NCBI GenBank assembly: GCA_010015745.1
Contig: ML978240.1
Span: 62,001-126,000 of the forward strand
Source of the DNA: Setomelanomma holmii
Taxonomy: Eukaryota; Ascomycota; Dothideomycetes; Pleosporales; Phaeosphaeriaceae
Length of the DNA: 64,000 nucleotides
Reading direction: 5' to 3'
In this document: piece by piece, positions 22,231 to 32,264 of the stretch
Layout: every line of letters begins with the position of its first letter
Position numbering within the stretch: the first letter of the stretch is position 1
Notes under the pieces: generated by a model
The model's input: the letters and a program-made list of their open reading frames with translations, nothing else
The model's database searches: none
Told to the model about the DNA's origin: nothing
Made by a program: the position numbers and the translations under genes

Positions 22231-24028
22231 ATGCTTTCATTCCTTCCTTTTTTGCTGCTTGGCACCTTCGTAACACGTGTTGCTTCTAGCTCAGACTACC
22301 ACGAGCGACTTCTCCTTCGCCCTTTGCCGCACGGCAATCTCCTGGCTTCGTTCAACTTCCTTAGCAACGAAAGCCAGACAGCATTCGAGCAACAAAATTT
22401 CCGATATCTTCCGAGATCCTTTGGCCAGATCTTACAACATGCGCATGCCAAGGAGTTGCATCTGAGGTTCAGTGTGGGCAGGTGGGACGCGGAGAGCTGG
22501 GGCCAGCGACCATGGAATGGGGCAAGAGAAGGAGGCACGGGTGTTGAGCTGTGGGCATGGGTCGAGGCAGATAACGAGGAAGAGTGAGGCATGTGAACAT
22601 ATTATTTGGACGGCTAATGACTGTAACAGAGCATTTGCGCGATGGCTGACACTCACGAACGCCCTCTCTGGCCTCTTCTGCGCCTCTATGAACTTCATCG
22701 ATGCCACTAAGACCATACGACCCGTCATGTCTTTTGTCCCCGAGGGCCACCACGGGAACGTCTCCAATCTCCATCTACTTCACGGCACTCTTCCCCACGA
22801 GGTTGTGTGCACAGAGAACTTGACACCATTCCTGAAGCTGCTTCCGTGCAAGGGTAAGGCGGGCGTCTCCAGCTTGCTAGACGGGCATAAATTGTTCGAC
22901 GCCTCATTTCAGACCATGGCTATCGATGTGCGACCGGTATGCGAGAGCGACGGCACAGATTGTGCTGTAGAGATGGAGCAGACTGTAGACATGGTGCTGG
23001 ACATCGCGCGATCGAAGAGGCCCCGAGACAACCCGATTCCACGACCTCTACCAATCGAGGAGATCGAGTGTGACACTTCCAAGGGCTACAATGGGCATGA
23101 TACGTGCTATCCTCTGAACAAGGGAACCGAGCCAGCCTGGACGCTAGAGGAAGTGTTTGGCAGGCCACTCAAAGGTGCTTGCCCCTTGACCGATGAAAAC
23201 GGCGACGCAGCCAATACTGTGTGCATCAATGCCCCGCCAGAGCGCACTATTGAGGCCAACACAACTGGTCAGTTCGTCGAGACTAAGCTAGCGTACGACA
23301 CGATGCGCTGTTACAAGCTTCCAGAAGGCGCAGACTTCGACCTCGTTCTGCCAGAGCAGCAGATGACCACTGGGCTCGTGCGTCTCGACCCTCCTCTTTT
23401 TGCTGCCAGGACCATCAACGGTCACGGCCAAGAGCGAGGCAGCACCCAGTCCGTCATCCGAAACCCTTCCACTGTTCAAGCTATTGAGATTGTATATCTC
23501 GAGTCTCTACCGTGGTTCATGAAGCCCTATCTTCACACTTTACGTGCTCACCTCGATACAACTGACGAGAGTCCGATCACTGAGACATACTATCGCCCGG
23601 CAATTGACCGAAAGCGAGGCACCCATCTCGAATTGCGAATGATCATACCTCCCAGCTCCACTCTCACAGTCACATACGACTTCGAGAAGGCCATCCTCCG
23701 CTACACAGAATATCCTCCAGATGCCAACCGAGGCTTTGACGCAGCGCCAGCCGTTATCCGCGTCCTATCGCCCAGCATCGGAGATAGTAAAGGCATGTAC
23801 ATCCGGACGACTTCCCTACTGCTTCCACTGCCCACACCGGATTTCAGTATGCCGTATAACGTCATCATCCTTACAAGTACAGTCATGGCACTTGGCTTTG
23901 GCAATATCTTCAATCTGCTGGTGCGCCGTTTTGTCGGTGCAGACGAAGTACCTGCTAGCCAGGGTGGCCTAAAGGGCGTATTACTTGGCAAATTGAACAG
24001 GTTGAGAGCATTATTCGGAAAAGCATGA
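22231..24028 (+). CDS. GPI16: GPI transamidase subunit Gpi16 (PIG-T)
   Basis: Two exons, 22231-22583 and 22630-24028; the 46-nt intron starts GTGAGG, has GGCTAATGA and ends ACAG. Product 583 residues. Signal peptide MLSFLPFLLLGTFVTRVASS is followed by the family start YHERLLLRPLPHGNLLASFN. Further Gpi16 marks: GVELWAWVEA joined across the intron to RWLTLTNALSGLFCASMNFI, then LPHEVVCTENLTPFLKLLPC with its conserved Cys pair, and MRCYKLP. A single C-terminal transmembrane span (YNVIILTSTVMALGFGNIFN) anchors it in the ER membrane with a short cytosolic tail. Gpi16 is linked by disulfide to the catalytic subunit Gpi8 and helps recognise the GPI signal of precursor proteins. All expected blocks are present. 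Confidence 0.92.
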
Positions 24029-24240
24029 ATAATGTACAATTCCACCAATGAAAAAATATAAAGATCAAACACGAGCCTGACTATCTTCACCACATGAACA
24101 GTGATGTATCACCAACCCCAAACAACAAGCCAGGAGACCATCAACGCCGCCACCAAAACCAAACACCAGCTCATACATCCTCGAAGATGTCCTCAACATC
24201 TTCAGGCTCAGCGCACTCATCCAACCAAGCCCAGACCAGC

Positions 24241-24633
24241 TCAACACACCCTCGACATCAATCTCAACCTCATCAGGCCCATCCTCCAAACCACTTCCAT
24301 TTGAACTCTGAGAGACATATTGCGGAGGGCCAGGAGGATGTTGCGAAGGATATCAGCCAGGATTTTGGTGGTGTACGCGTGGTGTTGGTGCTGGTTTGAA
24401 GTTGCTATTTCGATGGCTTTGATGCGCTTACGCACAGTCCAGATAGCGTATGCGAAGCCAGCGTGAGCCAGAACGTGAAGCGAGTATGATGCAAGAAAGA
24501 CTTGGAAGGGTACAAAGCACTAAAGGAGGAGGGGAGAGAAGTTATATGCTAGACCAGCTAGCGTATACACGACTCTAAGACCAGGAAGAGAGAGGTTTGC
24601 TGAGGGCTCGTAGAGACTATCGAAGGTGGCCAT
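24241..24633 (-). CDS. Putative small protein, structure uncertain
   Basis: Weak call. On the minus strand an ATG at 24633 opens MATFDSLYEPSANLSLPGLR. The frame hits a TAG at 24520-24522, but that TAG ends a very good 3' splice site (TTCTCTCCCCTCCTCCTTTAG). Removing 24520-24570 (GTGTAT..TTTAG) keeps frame and continues into a hydrophobic segment (FVPFQVFLASYSLHVLAHAG) ending at 24241; total 113 residues. A second intron beginning GTAAGC inside the next part could give a different C-terminus, and an alternative frame runs to 24065. A TATATATA is about 140 bp upstream of the ATG. Could be a small membrane protein; no family recognised. Confidence 0.35.
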
Positions 24634-24871
24634 TGTGATTTGTGATGGGATTTTAGTGTGCTGTGGTGGATACGTTGCGTTGTGTGTGGTGTGGATGGTG
24701 GTGGAATGTCGTGTGAAGATGTTCGAGAGTATAGGATCTAAGGAACTCAAATAGGTGGAGATAGAAGTTTATATATATCATCTTGGAATCGACTGCTATT
24801 GTGCTATTGTACATAGTTCAGATGTGGCTGGTGGTATTGCGACAATAGAAGTTCTCCTTCACCTCGACCTA

Positions 24872-26023
24872 TTATGCCTCCTTATTGTCTCGCAACTTTG
24901 TCTTTCCGTACGCTCCTCCAGCTAGTTTGCGCATCTCCAAGGCCCGTCTGTATGGCGGTGCGGTAGGCGGCTGTATAGGATCTAGACTCACTCTGTCCGT
25001 GGGGAGGTGGTAGGTTGCATCCGAATCGTAGGCAGAGAGATCGCCGCACGCGAGGAATGGAGCTATCCAGCGCTTTCCGCCTTCTTCAATGTCATCTTCA
25101 TCTTCGCTTTCTGAGCTTAGGTTTATCTCGATACAGCCGTCTTCCCGCACTCTTTGCGTCGTCTGTCGCTTCGGCTTTGCGTTCTCGAGAGGTGTGGGAA
25201 TTTGTGTTCCAGCGCCTAATGGTTGATCTAGACTTGGTTTGAAGCCTGCAGGTGGACAGAAACCTTCACACACCACGAAAGCTTCGATACTGCTTGCGCG
25301 ACTGCTGCGAGGTTTGGCTACGCGGACTCGGTCGAAGACAATCTTGAGTTGTGCGAAGAGCACATCGACGTCTTTGCCTCGGAAGATCTTAGCGACAAAC
25401 TTTCCCCCAGGTTTGAGGACACAGAGGGCGAGATTGAGTGCTGCCCATAATAGCTGACTCTGGACATATATGTCAAGATCATGCAAGCCAGTGACGTCGG
25501 GCGCACCGTCTGAGATGACGAGGTCGACAGGCGATGATGCCGTCGAAGATTTTGGGTCGTATGTATCTGGGTCCAATGCTTTCAGCATCAGTGGTATTGT
25601 CGAAGGATGTGTAATGTCTGCGCGCAACGTAGTGACCCCCTCGAGAGGGCTCATGGGCTGCAGATCAATAGCCACAATCCTGACCCCTTCGCGAAGCTTT
25701 GGCTTCACATCTTTGACCTCAAGCTTCTCCATCTGTTCCTCCATTAGCTTCGCCTTCTTCATTCCGAGCACGTAGTCGCGTGTTGCTGCTTGCTTCTCTT
25801 GCCATCCTGCTCGGCCAAATGTCTCGCCCTTGATCAGTACTCTTGACAGAACTTGACTCCAACTTCCAGGTGCCGCACATAGATCGACCACGCGAGTGAC
25901 GCCTTCAAATAAGCTGAACTCTTCGTCTATCTGAAGGAGCTTATACGCGGATCTTGCACGCCAGCCCTCCTCCTTGGCAAGACGATAGTACGCGTCTCGC
26001 TTGTCCTTCGAAGACTTTCCCAT
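24872..26023 (-). CDS. TRM7: tRNA 2'-O-methyltransferase Trm7 (FtsJ family)
   Basis: Single exon, 383 residues, start MGKSSKDKRDAYYRLAKEEG, which is the conserved Trm7 N-terminus. The SAM-binding motif is RVVDLCAAPGSWSQVLSR; the K-D-K-E catalytic set of RrmJ/FtsJ enzymes is recognisable as Lys in RSAYKLLQIDEE, Asp in VDLVISDGAPDVTG, Lys in GGKFVAKIFRG and Glu in SSIEAFVVCEGF. Trm7 methylates ribose 2'-OH of positions 32 and 34 in the anticodon loop, with Trm732 and Trm734 as partners. A linker between SAM motif and beta strand 2 (EKQAATRDYVLGMKKAK) is longer than in yeast, and the C-terminal ~110 residues are an acidic extension; both are common in filamentous fungi. Divergent from MAK5. Confidence 0.92.
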   Translation of the reverse strand: MGKSSKDKRDAYYRLAKEEGWRARSAYKLLQIDEEFSLFEGVTRVVDLCAAPGSWSQVLSRVLIKGETFGRAGWQEKQAATRDYVLGMKKAKLMEEQMEKLEVKDVKPKLREGVRIVAIDLQPMSPLEGVTTLRADITHPSTIPLMLKALDPDTYDPKSSTASSPVDLVISDGAPDVTGLHDLDIYVQSQLLWAALNLALCVLKPGGKFVAKIFRGKDVDVLFAQLKIVFDRVRVAKPRSSRASSIEAFVVCEGFCPPAGFKPSLDQPLGAGTQIPTPLENAKPKRQTTQRVREDGCIEINLSSESEDEDDIEEGGKRWIAPFLACGDLSAYDSDATYHLPTDRVSLDPIQPPTAPPYRRALEMRKLAGGAYGKTKLRDNKEA

Positions 26024-26409
26024 TTCACTTGGCTCTGGAAATCGGAATCGGCTCGTACGGTGTGCTCTGTCCTGATGCTAGAGTAGACGAACTAGTTTGC
26101 GGAAAGGATTGCTTTCGATCTGGTTCACCTCGAATTGGACCTCTTCCAGCCAAGCATGTACGAAACTTTGGCGACTTTTGTGCTTCTCCGTTCTTTTCCT
26201 GATCTGCGTCAAGGTACAGTATATTCCGCCGCAATGGATCCCTACCTTCCCAATGTGGTCGGATTTGTGTGTTGTGTGAAGTATCGTGCAGGGCAAGTTT
26301 AGCCGAGCGGGGACGATCGGACTCCCGAACGCCGACCAAAAGTCTCTCTTAGAAGAATTACAAGCCATCGATCGTTGTGTCAACATCACACAATTGTCGT
26401 CTAGGCACG
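26024..26409. promoter_or_regulatory. Shared divergent promoter TRM7/MAK5
   Basis: 386 bp between the ATGs of TRM7 (-) and MAK5 (+), both ribosome/tRNA biogenesis genes. No gene inside; no specific site claimed. Confidence 0.45.
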
Positions 26410-28857
26410 ATGAAGCGCCCTCATAACGCGCCAAAAGCGGCGCATAAGGCGCACAAGCGCCAGAAGATCGAGAAGGCGCCCCGAAAGGAAATCGCTATCC
26501 CGAAACGCAAAATCCGCCTGGACGACCTAGGATGGAAGCAGGTGTCCATGCCAGACCGGTTAGAGGACTTCGAAGGCTTCTATGGGCTAGAAGAAATTGA
26601 AGATGTATCAGTGGTCAAGGATCCCGCGACAGGACATGTTTCCTTTGAGACGACCAAAACAGACGACCAGATCGAGCACGACATAGAGCAGGCGTGGCAG
26701 CGCGAAGAAGAGGAGGCGAAGCGGCTAGAGGAGATAACGTTCGGCAATGGCGAAGACCCCACAGACAAGAGCGATGAAGAGAAAGAGGCAGAGGCAGATA
26801 TTTCTCCGGTAGAGAATGTCGACGACTCATGGGAGGGTTTTAGTGACGAGGACACGACCATGAACGGACACAAAACAACTAAAGACGCGGTCGCAGATAC
26901 CGAAAAGCCAGTGCCCATCGTGGATGGAAGCGCAGCTCCCAAGCCACAAGACAAGACCGAGAAGAAAAGGCAGACTAAGAAGGAGAAGAATGCCGAAAAA
27001 GCCAAGCAAGTTGCAATCATAAATGGAAGCAACAAGGATGAAGACGATGATGCGGAGGACGAGGATGTCGCAGATGACGAGATCTCCGGTCCAAGTGCCT
27101 TCAGCATCTTGGCAGACCGTGCAGATGATGAAGACGACGAGGTCGACGTGTCTGCTTGGGAAGAGTTGCAGCTCTCGCCAAAACTCTTAGACGCCCTCGC
27201 CAAACTCCAATTCTCCAAACCCACCGCGATTCAGGAATCCACAATACCAGAAATTATGGCGGGCCGGGACGTGATTGGCAAAGCCTCAACTGGATCTGGT
27301 AAAACCCTCGCTTTCGGAATCCCAATTGTAGAGGCTTTCCTGTCTTCGAGGAGAGATGTGAAGGACGCAAAGTCTAAGACACCCTTGGCTCTGATCATTG
27401 CGCCAACTCGAGAGTTGGCTCATCAGATCACGGCGCATTTAACCGACCTCTGTGCGAAGGGTGACTTTGATGCGCCGAAGATAGCGTCAGTCACTGGTGG
27501 CCTGGCTGTACAGAAACAACGGCGACAGCTTGAGACAGCTGATATTGTTGTTGGTACTCCTGGTCGATTATGGGAAGTCATTAGCAGTGGCCAAGGTCTG
27601 CTCGAGAAGTTCAAGCAGATTCGCTTCCTTGTAGTTGACGAGGCTGATCGTTTACTGAGTCACGGAAATTACAAAGAGCTTGGTGAAATCTTGAAGATCT
27701 TAGAAAAGGACGACCCGACTGAAGAGAGTCCCGTTGAAGACGCTGAGCCCCAGATCGAGCGACAAACCCTGGTATTTTCTGCGACTTTCCAGAAGAGTTT
27801 ACAGCAAAAGCTTGCCGGCAAAGCCAAGGCTGGGGGTGATCTTCTAAGCAAGCAACAGTCCATGGAGTATCTTCTCAAGAAGCTCAAGTTTCGAGAGGAG
27901 AAACCAAAGTTCATCGACGTCAATCCAGAGTCACAGATGGCCAGCAGGTTGAAAGAGGGCTTAATCGAATGTGCTGGCACGGAGAAAGACCTCTACCTCT
28001 ACTCGTTACTGATGTTCTATCTAAAGAAGCGCGCTCTTATCTTCACTAATTCAATTTCGGCAGTACGACGCATCACGCCCTATCTACAGAACCTGCAGCT
28101 GCCTGCTCTTCCACTGCATTCCAGCATGGCCCAGAAAGCTCGCCTAAGGTCCATTGAACGCTTTAAGGAGCGTCCTGGATCTGTTCTGGTTGCTACTGAC
28201 GTCGCAGCGCGCGGACTCGACATTCCCAAGGTGGAGCTAGTCATTCACTACCATCTGCCTCGAGCGGCCGATGCCTATGTGCATCGTTCTGGACGTACTG
28301 CACGTGCCGATGCGGCAGGTGCAAGTATCCTGATCTGTGCTCCAGAAGAAGTCGCAGGTGTTCGGAGGCTCATAGCGAAGGTTCACGCACGAGCCGATGA
28401 CGCTCCGAAGTCCAAGAAGACGGCTTACTTCATACGCACACTGGACATTGATCGACGTATCGTTTCTCGCTTGAAGGAGCGCGCCACCATAGCTAAAAAG
28501 CTTGCTGACACGGTCATCGCTAAAGAGAAGAAGCACAGTGAAGATGATGTGATGCGGCAAGCGGCCGAGGACCTAGGCGTAGACTATGATAGCGAAGAGT
28601 TTGAGAAAGAAGCGAAAGGAAAGAGAGGACGTGGTAGCGGTAGAAAAAAGAAGGAGAAAGAAGCCAGCGAAATGACGAAGGGCGAGCAGCAAGCTTTGCG
28701 AGCAGAGTTGAGGGGGCTGTTGAGTCAGAGGATCAATACCGGCGTGAGCGCTCGATATCTCACCAGCGGAGGAATCGACGTGGAAGCCCTCATGGCTGGG
28801 GAGGGCAATCTGGAATTTCTGGGACCAATGGATGGGCTGGGATTTGACGCGGACTGA
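26410..28857 (+). CDS. MAK5: DEAD-box RNA helicase Mak5 (60S biogenesis)
   Basis: Single exon of 815 residues. The ATG at 26410 starts a basic leader typical of nucleolar proteins; an upstream GTG frame extension is not used. The N-terminal LDDLGWKQVSMPDRLEDFEG and GFYGLEEIEDV match the Mak5/DDX24 signature. A ~150-residue Glu/Asp/Lys-rich spacer follows. Helicase motifs in order: Q motif LQFSKPTAIQESTIP, I ASTGSGKT (~residue 292), Ia PTRELA, Ib VGTPGRLWE, II DEAD (~409), III SAT in LVFSATFQKS, V ATDVAARGLDIPK, VI HRSGRTARAD. A short insert between motifs II and III (EDDPTEESPVEDAEPQ region) also fits Mak5. The Lys/Glu-rich C-terminus (GKRGRGSGRKKKEKEA) is usual. It remodels pre-60S particles in the nucleolus. 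Confidence 0.93.
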   Translation: MKRPHNAPKAAHKAHKRQKIEKAPRKEIAIPKRKIRLDDLGWKQVSMPDRLEDFEGFYGLEEIEDVSVVKDPATGHVSFETTKTDDQIEHDIEQAWQREEEEAKRLEEITFGNGEDPTDKSDEEKEAEADISPVENVDDSWEGFSDEDTTMNGHKTTKDAVADTEKPVPIVDGSAAPKPQDKTEKKRQTKKEKNAEKAKQVAIINGSNKDEDDDAEDEDVADDEISGPSAFSILADRADDEDDEVDVSAWEELQLSPKLLDALAKLQFSKPTAIQESTIPEIMAGRDVIGKASTGSGKTLAFGIPIVEAFLSSRRDVKDAKSKTPLALIIAPTRELAHQITAHLTDLCAKGDFDAPKIASVTGGLAVQKQRRQLETADIVVGTPGRLWEVISSGQGLLEKFKQIRFLVVDEADRLLSHGNYKELGEILKILEKDDPTEESPVEDAEPQIERQTLVFSATFQKSLQQKLAGKAKAGGDLLSKQQSMEYLLKKLKFREEKPKFIDVNPESQMASRLKEGLIECAGTEKDLYLYSLLMFYLKKRALIFTNSISAVRRITPYLQNLQLPALPLHSSMAQKARLRSIERFKERPGSVLVATDVAARGLDIPKVELVIHYHLPRAADAYVHRSGRTARADAAGASILICAPEEVAGVRRLIAKVHARADDAPKSKKTAYFIRTLDIDRRIVSRLKERATIAKKLADTVIAKEKKHSEDDVMRQAAEDLGVDYDSEEFEKEAKGKRGRGSGRKKKEKEASEMTKGEQQALRAELRGLLSQRINTGVSARYLTSGGIDVEALMAGEGNLEFLGPMDGLGFDAD

Positions 28858-28969
28858 AGAGAGCTTATGTAAAGTGCAATAAAGGTGGTAAGGTATGACG
28901 AGGAGGCGGGGGACAACACTAGCGTTCACTTATCCGCCTCGTTGCCAAGACGTTCGACCCCGGTCACGA

Positions 28970-28977
28970 TATAAATA
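28970..28977 (+). promoter_or_regulatory. TATA box of the 29.0-kb gene
   Basis: TATAAATA lies 55-62 bp upstream of the ATG at 29032, the usual distance in compact fungal promoters. Confidence 0.5.
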
Positions 28978-29031
28978 ATCGCCTTCGCACATCTGCCCTG
29001 CTACAGCTTTCCAATTCAACTTTCGACCGCA

Positions 29032-30080
29032 ATGACAATGTCTATAAATCCACCGCAACCTGCGATCCTCCAGTATCGCTCCAAGCAGGCCAAGTCTGAG
29101 AAGCTATACGCCAAGTGGAACGAGCTCCGAGACGAGATCGATGAGTTCGTCGATGCAGACATCGGAGCAGACTTCAAGAGCGAAATGGAAAGCATGCTTG
29201 GCAATACGTCAGATGTACCCGGGGTCAACAAAGTTATGCTCGCGGATAGGGAGTACTGTGCCAAGAATTGGTTTGTTTTCCTGACTATCTGGCTACCAAT
29301 CTTCTACGCCATTTCGCATCGGCTTTACCTCTACCCGTCGTCGAACCTTCTCTCCGCTGGCTTCCTGACTCCCTTCCTTACCATCCTCTCAGTCTACGCC
29401 GATTGGACTCAAGTCCGCTATCAGACGGCCGAATACTATCTCGAGCGCCGTGGCTACTATTACGTCGGCAAGGAACAGACTAAGGGCGAGACGAGGACCC
29501 CAATGTCGCCCTTGACAAGGCCGCATACATCGTCAAAGTCGCTAGTGAACGCCTGACAAGCTACAAACAAGGGTATCACCTTACTAAGAGCAAATTGAAG
29601 ATTGGGTACCATCGAGAGAATGAACTCCGCGTTCAGCTTATCGCTGTCAAGGAAGAGACGTGTGAGGCAATAATCAAAGCGCGCAAGTCGGTGAACGAGA
29701 TGCGGCGTCGATACTACACGTCTCGCCACAAATATCAGCATATCCTCGTCGAAGCGCTTGAGAAGTTGATCAAGAAGTTCAAGAACGTCTCTGTGCCAAA
29801 GGTCAAGGGCGTCGCGCCAGAAAAGGCACATAGCCACGGTCTCACTGGACCACTGGAGCAACTGGTCGGGAAGCTGAAACAGGATATGCTGGCCACGGAG
29901 AAGCAGGTGAGGCTGACGGACAAGATCATCGAACTGCTCGAAATGAATGGTGATGGTGTAGGGCAGCAACATATTGGTAACCTGGTGAGGGAGGCGGAAA
30001 AAGCGCTGCAAGAGGACGAGCGAGAGGAATTCGAGGTCAACCCGGCCGATGGCGACAGTGCCGCAGCGGTGGCGGCATAG
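29032..30080 (+). CDS. Membrane/coiled-coil protein, tandem copy A
   Basis: Two exons, 29032-29463 and 29520-30080 (intron 29464-29519, GTCGGC..ACAAG); product 330 residues. An ATG at 29038 is also possible. Residues ~1-75 are a charged helical region, ~78-125 hold two hydrophobic spans (NWFVFLTIWLPIFYAISHRL; AGFLTPFLTILSVYADW), and the second exon is almost all charged amphipathic helix (KLKIGYHRENELRVQLIAVK; YYTSRHKYQHILVEALEKLI). The block KKFKNVSVPKVKGVAPEK followed by LTGPLEQL is shared almost word for word with the next gene. No signal peptide. I do not recognise a described family; the layout suggests a membrane-anchored coiled-coil protein. The donor GTCGGC is weak, but the frame shift between the two coding blocks and the same junction in copy B (..AAxxxx) support the intron. 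Confidence 0.65.
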
Positions 30081-30479
30081 CTCGAAAGAAAGCTGTATGA
30101 GCATTACGAGAGACTGGACGCGTGTTGCAAGGGCATAGCGCGAGGACCTGGAACGACAGAAGAGACGAACGAGAAGGAGTCGATTGTCTCATTGTCTTAA
30201 GCTACAATTGCCACATCTGGATGTCATCAGTAAGGATAGGGAAGCTTGACGTCCCATGATGGGGTGGGCTGGGAGGAGACTAGGATGATAGGCACCGCAA
30301 AGGACAACACAGCAAACATGCGAAAAAGGCAATGCGCGCCTATATTCCGCGTGTACCTGAGACTTTCACTCGCCAAGACTGCCGCACCCTTGGCCCCACC
30401 TCTTATGTTCTCGGTCTTTCCTTCCTCTTTTACAACAATCGCAATACTTTGACCTCAACTTACACTGACAACGAACACA
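30081..30479. other. Spacer between tandem paralogues
   Basis: 399 bases, only short frames. Carries the 3' end of copy A and the promoter of copy B. Confidence 0.5.
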
Positions 30480-31431
30480 ATGTCACTGACCAAGCTTGAA
30501 CTCCCCGCCGATACATCACAGTCTGACATGGACATCGCTGAAACAGACACCGAGGATTCAGACTCGCGTTCTCCATACCCTTGCCTGATTAAAACTACCA
30601 TGCCGGCGCTGTACGCCATCTCATACGCCTGCTTAGTCAACTGCAACCCGTTCAGGCTGGGCCGGACCGTTTTCTTGCCCCTCATCTTCATTTTCGGTCT
30701 TTCTTCCGCTCTCGACTGCCTTCTGGGCAGGATACAAGAACTGCTCGCATCCGGTAGCGCGTCCTCAAAGCAACTCCACAGCCAGACTGAAATCCTCAAA
30801 AGCCGCACAGAAGCGCCTTCAGAATTATCAGAACGGGTATACAAAAGCATTGCAACACGAGAAGAAAGCACTGCTGGATGCAAACGATGCCAGGGAGCGT
30901 CTGACTCGGAGTAGGAATGACCTCATCGTTTCGCAAGAGCAGCGGATACAAGATTTTCGCGAAGGGAAGAAAGAGCAGAATGAAATACGCCGGGTGCATT
31001 ACATGTGCTTGCAGGACTACCAGACCCGCATCGTCACGGAGCTCGAGAAGCTGACCAAGAAGTTCAAGAACATCTCAGTTCCGAAAGTCAAAGGTGTCGC
31101 GCCGAGGAAATCAAATAGCAACAGTCTGACTGGCCCGCTAGAGAAGCTGGCGGTGGTGTTTGCTAGACAGCTGGAGATGACTAGGAAGAGGGTCGCAATA
31201 TCTACGGCGGTGCACTCGTATCGTGTTCTCTTCTACTCACGGACACGGACCAGCCCTTCACAAAGTCGGAGTATTTTAGCGATCATTTTTAGCTTGAGGC
31301 TCTGCGACATGGTTGTTGTACCTGCTAGAGCTTGTGCCTTCCTATCCGAGCAAGGCTGGGTGGCTGAGTCCAGCCAAGCTGAAGCTTCATATCGTATTAG
31401 CGTTCCACAAATAACGCCACAGTGGATATAA
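30480..31431 (+). CDS. Membrane/coiled-coil protein, tandem copy B
   Basis: Two exons, 30480-30753 and 30803-31431, with a 49-nt intron (GTAGCG..CTCAAAAG, AGACTGA upstream of the acceptor); product 300 residues. After an acidic Ser/Asp-rich leader comes a hydrophobic stretch (TVFLPLIFIFGLSSALDCLL), then a long charged helical region rebuilt across the junction (ELLAS|AAQKRLQNYQNGYTKAL). KKFKNISVPKVKGVAPRK and LTGPLEKL match copy A nearly residue for residue, while the termini have diverged. The last ~80 residues after RKRVAIS have no likeness to copy A and read like former non-coding sequence, so the true C-terminus may lie in a further spliced exon or the copy may be truncated. Family not recognised. 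Confidence 0.6.
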
Positions 31432-31725
31432 TTGGTTGGATAGTCAAGACAGGCTCAAGCGAGGCTATCATGTGTTTCGTGTAAGATTACACGTGGGGTC
31501 TGGATGCTTCACCGGAAAGGTGAGCTGAGAGGTTGTCCGGGGCATATATTTTCGTTGGATGTCGTGTGCCGGAAGGGAGGGAAAAGCAACGAAGTATCAT
31601 TCAAAGATATACAAGTTCTATCCAGAGAATTCTTCTCTCCAACAACACCTTAAGTGAAGGTCTTGGGACACATACAACGAATCTGCACATCCTCCACCAA
31701 AAATCACACGATCCATCTTAGAACC

Positions 31726-32264
31726 ATGCTTTTCACAACCCTCCTTCTCCCACTCTTCACCCTCGCCGTCTCGGCAGACCTCATTCCTGCCCTCGAATCC
31801 CGCTCCGCAGAAACCCATCTCGGTACGCTCCTCAGATCCAAGAAATACATATATGAGATGCCCTAACCATATTCTTAGATGCTCGTCAACCCACCTCGCC
31901 CCTCCTCGGCAAGCGCCAATTCTGCTCCTCCGCCTACCCCTACACCTGCAGCGCCATCGACGGCGATACAATGTGCATGGCCGCGTCCGAAGTCTGCTGT
32001 CAGAGAATTGCCATCGACGGGTCAGGCACGTATCCATACGTGTGCCCCGTGAGCCATCCGTACTGCTGTCCGCCGGACACGGCGGGTAACCCGATGTGTG
32101 GGAGTGATAGTACGTGTAAGAATGGGAGTGGGGATACGCAGAATCATGGGGCTGCGACGCAGGTGACGAGTGCGGCGGCGAAGAGTACGGGTGGGGTGGG
32201 AAGGGTTGGGGTCGAGAGGGGTGTGGTCTTGGCGGCGGTTTTGGGTGGTTTGGCGATGGTGTAG
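31726..32264 (+). CDS. Cys-rich secreted protein, probable GPI anchor
   Basis: Two exons, 31726-31822 and 31879-32264; intron 31823-31878 starts GTACGC, has CCCTAACC and ends CTTAG. Product 160 residues. Signal peptide MLFTTLLLPLFTLAVSADLI; then a short Pro/Ser region ending in LLGKR, a likely Kex2 cut, followed by a Cys-rich domain (QFCSSAYPYTCSAIDGDTMC; EVCCQ; YVCPVSHPYCCPPD; MCGSDSTC) with 12 Cys. The C-terminus is a Ser/Thr/Ala/Gly linker and a hydrophobic tail (GVVLAAVLGGLAMV), the pattern of a GPI-addition signal, which would act through the transamidase of which GPI16 in this window is a part. Common type of fungal wall protein; specific family not recognised. Confidence 0.75.

Noticed and set aside
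24094..24399. 101-codon + strand His/Gln/Ser-rich frame
   Set aside because: Low-complexity composition, no promoter or splice support; it overlaps the equally tentative minus-strand gene.
26580..27224. 214-codon antisense frame in MAK5
   Set aside because: Ser-rich product is the complement of the Glu/Asp-rich spacer of the helicase.
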